In this document: one piece after another, positions 62,588-64,000 of the stretch
How the letters are laid out: each line of letters opens with the position of its first letter
How positions within the stretch are numbered: position 1 is the stretch's first letter
NCBI RefSeq assembly: GCF_023333585.1
Contig: NZ_JAIQZN010000012.1
Coordinates: forward strand, 1-64,000
Origin: Argonema antarcticum A004/B2
Lineage (GTDB): Bacteria > Cyanobacteriota > Cyanobacteriia > Cyanobacteriales > Aerosakkonemataceae
Direction: 5' to 3'
Length of the DNA stretch: 64,000 nt
Notes under the pieces: generated by a model
What the model saw: the letters and a program-made list of their open reading frames with translations, nothing else
What the model was told of the DNA's origin: nothing
The model's database searches: none
Position numbers and translations under genes: made by a program

Positions 62588-64000
62588 ATGTTTATAATTC
62601 GCCGCTCCTACTTCCTCTCGCTCGCTTTATTTATCTTGGCTTTGTCTGCAACCATTAGCCTACCAGCTATCTCCACCGAAAATAATACCATTTTTAACGA
62701 TCGAGCCAAACAATCTCAGATTTTGGTTAAACCCGTCACCGAATTCAACACTCAGCATTCAGCACTCAGCACTTCCCACTCCCCACTCAGCACTCAGCAC
62801 TCAGCACTCAGCACTCAGCACTTCCCACTCAGCACTCCCCACTCAGCACTCAGCACTTCGCACTCCCCACTCCCCACTCAGCACTCAGCACTCAGCACTC
62901 AGCACTTCCCACTCAGCACTCCCCACTCAGCACTCAGCACTGCCCACTCCCCACTCCCCACTCAGCACTCAGCACTCAGCACTCAAGAAGATTTGCTGCA
63001 ACAAGGAAAAACATTTTACGAAGCAGGACAATTTAGTAAGGCGGCAAAAGTTTGGCAGGAAGCGGCATCAAAGTTTGCAGATAAAAAAGAGACACTCAAC
63101 CAGGCAAGAGCATCTACAATGCTGTCGTTAGCTCTTCAGCAACTCGGACAGTGGAACGAAGCAAGAGAAGCAATATCAAAAAGTTTAAATATCTTAAATT
63201 CCCAAGACTCAAACTCCGATCGCACAACGATTTTGGCTCAAGCATTAAACGCCAAAGGTAATTTGGAATTGGCGCAGGGAAATGCCGAAGAAGCTTTATC
63301 TATTTGGCAACAAGCTGCTGCCGCTTATGGCTCTTCAGGCGATCGGGCCGGAGTTATTGGTAGCCAGATTAACCAAGCCCAAGCAATGCAAGTCTTGGGG
63401 CTTTATCGTCGCGCCTCCACCACATTGGAGCAAATAGAACAAACCCTTCAAAAAGAACAAGACTCCCTCATTAAAGCAATCGGATTACGCAGCCTCGGTA
63501 ACACTCTCAGACAAGTTGGTAAATTAGATCGTTCCCGTCAAGTATTGCAGCAAAGTTTGGAGATAGGAAAACGATCGCAATCCACCTCAGATCTAGGAGA
63601 AACCCTGCTGAGTTTAGGCAACACATCCCGCAACCTACAGGATGCAGCTGCCGCCATAAAATATTATCAAGAAGCCGAAGAAGTATCCAATAACGACCTG
63701 ACGCGAATCCAATCTCAACTAAATCAACTCAGCCTTTTACTAGAACAAAAACATCTGGCTTTATCCAAAACCTTGCTCGCTCGAATCAAGCCCCAAATTA
63801 CTAACTTACCGCCCAGTCGTGCCGGTATATATGCCAAGATTAACTTAGCTCAAAGCCTGAAAAAAATATCGGAAATAAGCGATAATTTATCAATTGCCGA
63901 TCGAGAACAACTGAGACAGGACATGGCACAGTTATTAGCAACAGCAGCGCAACAGGGAGAAAGCCTCCAAGACCCACGCGCCAAAAGCTATGCTCTGGGC
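62588..64000 (+). CDS. TPR protein, probably TPR-CHAT, incomplete at window end
   Basis: 471 codons with no stop before the window edge. An N-terminal signal sequence (RRSYFLSLALFILALSATIS) is followed by a 78-residue segment coded by CACTCAG-type heptamers (62750-62985), then by TPR units from residue 135 on (LLQQGKTFYEAGQFSKAAKV, YGSSGDRAGVIGSQINQAQA, LRSLGNTLRQVGKLDRSRQV). In cyanobacteria such a gene directly after a haemagglutinin-like gene usually ends in a CHAT protease domain, which would lie beyond the window (inference). Confidence 0.85.
   Translation, partial: MFIIRRSYFLSLALFILALSATISLPAISTENNTIFNDRAKQSQILVKPVTEFNTQHSALSTSHSPLSTQHSALSTQHFPLSTPHSALSTSHSPLPTQHSALSTQHFPLSTPHSALSTAHSPLPTQHSALSTQEDLLQQGKTFYEAGQFSKAAKVWQEAASKFADKKETLNQARASTMLSLALQQLGQWNEAREAISKSLNILNSQDSNSDRTTILAQALNAKGNLELAQGNAEEALSIWQQAAAAYGSSGDRAGVIGSQINQAQAMQVLGLYRRASTTLEQIEQTLQKEQDSLIKAIGLRSLGNTLRQVGKLDRSRQVLQQSLEIGKRSQSTSDLGETLLSLGNTSRNLQDAAAAIKYYQEAEEVSNNDLTRIQSQLNQLSLLLEQKHLALSKTLLARIKPQITNLPPSRAGIYAKINLAQSLKKISEISDNLSIADREQLRQDMAQLLATAAQQGESLQDPRAKSYALG
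62750..62985. repeat. In-frame CACTCAG heptamer array within a gene
   Basis: About 34 units of CACTCAG and variants (CACTCCC, CACTTCC) occur without stops. The block TTCCCACTCAGCACTCCCC recurs after exactly 84 bases (62822 and 62906), an 84-base higher-order unit that keeps the reading frame (28 codons). Confidence 0.93.

Overview
The window is chromosomal DNA from a cyanobacterium, most likely a filamentous one. The evidence is a complete phycoerythrocyanin operon (pecBACEF), the HIP1 octamer GCGATCGC scattered throughout, many heptanucleotide tandem repeats (STRR type) between genes, a haemagglutinin-like secreted protein next to a TPR protein, and an icfG-like partner-switching cluster. 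PEC and the repeats do not by themselves decide between heterocystous and non-heterocystous lineages, so I name no genus.

Layout. 1-3950: secE-nusG-rplK-rplA-rplJ-rplL, transcribed rightwards, with an L10 leader before rplJ and a strong terminator after rplL. 3950-8826: a scrap yard holding a kinase gene that lost its N-lobe, a GIY-YIG gene, a Uma2 nuclease fragment, a defective ISL3-family element, an nSTAND NTPase fragment and a Trypco1-like gene with a stop codon. 8827-25099: a rightward cell-surface polysaccharide island with an ABC-2 permease (plus a truncated second copy), its ATPase with a C-terminal extension, a radical SAM protein, an epimerase, several glycosyltransferases and five intact methyltransferases (three FkbM type). 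25112-28839: pecBACEF on the minus strand, with two long hairpins that split it into blocks.

29347-46102 is a minus-strand block. Its promoter-distal part resembles the Synechocystis icfG region (slr1852-slr1861, as I recall it): DJ-1/PfpI protein, AGE-family protein, STAS, GlgX, STAS, anti-sigma kinases and PP2C phosphatases. The membrane-anchored Cache-PP2C gene has been gutted by an internal deletion, while a soluble GAF-PP2C gene is intact. The promoter-proximal part (38815-46102) is an unusual set of six genes built from small-fold domains (CMD, EthD, VOC, SRPBCC, SnoaL), including a five-domain 834-residue fusion and four SnoaL copies with the same signature. I regard this as the best candidate for an undescribed system. 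A natural hypothesis is a multi-step modification of a small hydrophobic or aromatic molecule tied to carbon/redox signalling, but no substrate can be read from the sequence.

47031-64000: an ABC-F ATPase (with the C-terminal scar of a second copy), a saccharopine-dehydrogenase-like reductase, a solo tnpB element, an orphan ParD antitoxin with the tail of its lost toxin, an ABC exporter, a truncated NlpC/P60 gene, a response regulator, a hydrolase, a methyltransferase, and at the end a 1298-residue haemagglutinin-like secreted protein followed by a TPR protein that runs off the window. Heptamer repeats have entered coding sequence at least twice here, most strikingly as a 78-residue in-frame block in the TPR protein.

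A recurring theme is decay by clean internal deletion: the kinase, the Cache-PP2C gene, the ISL3 transposase, the permease copy, a methyltransferase, NlpC/P60 and the toxin are all truncated.
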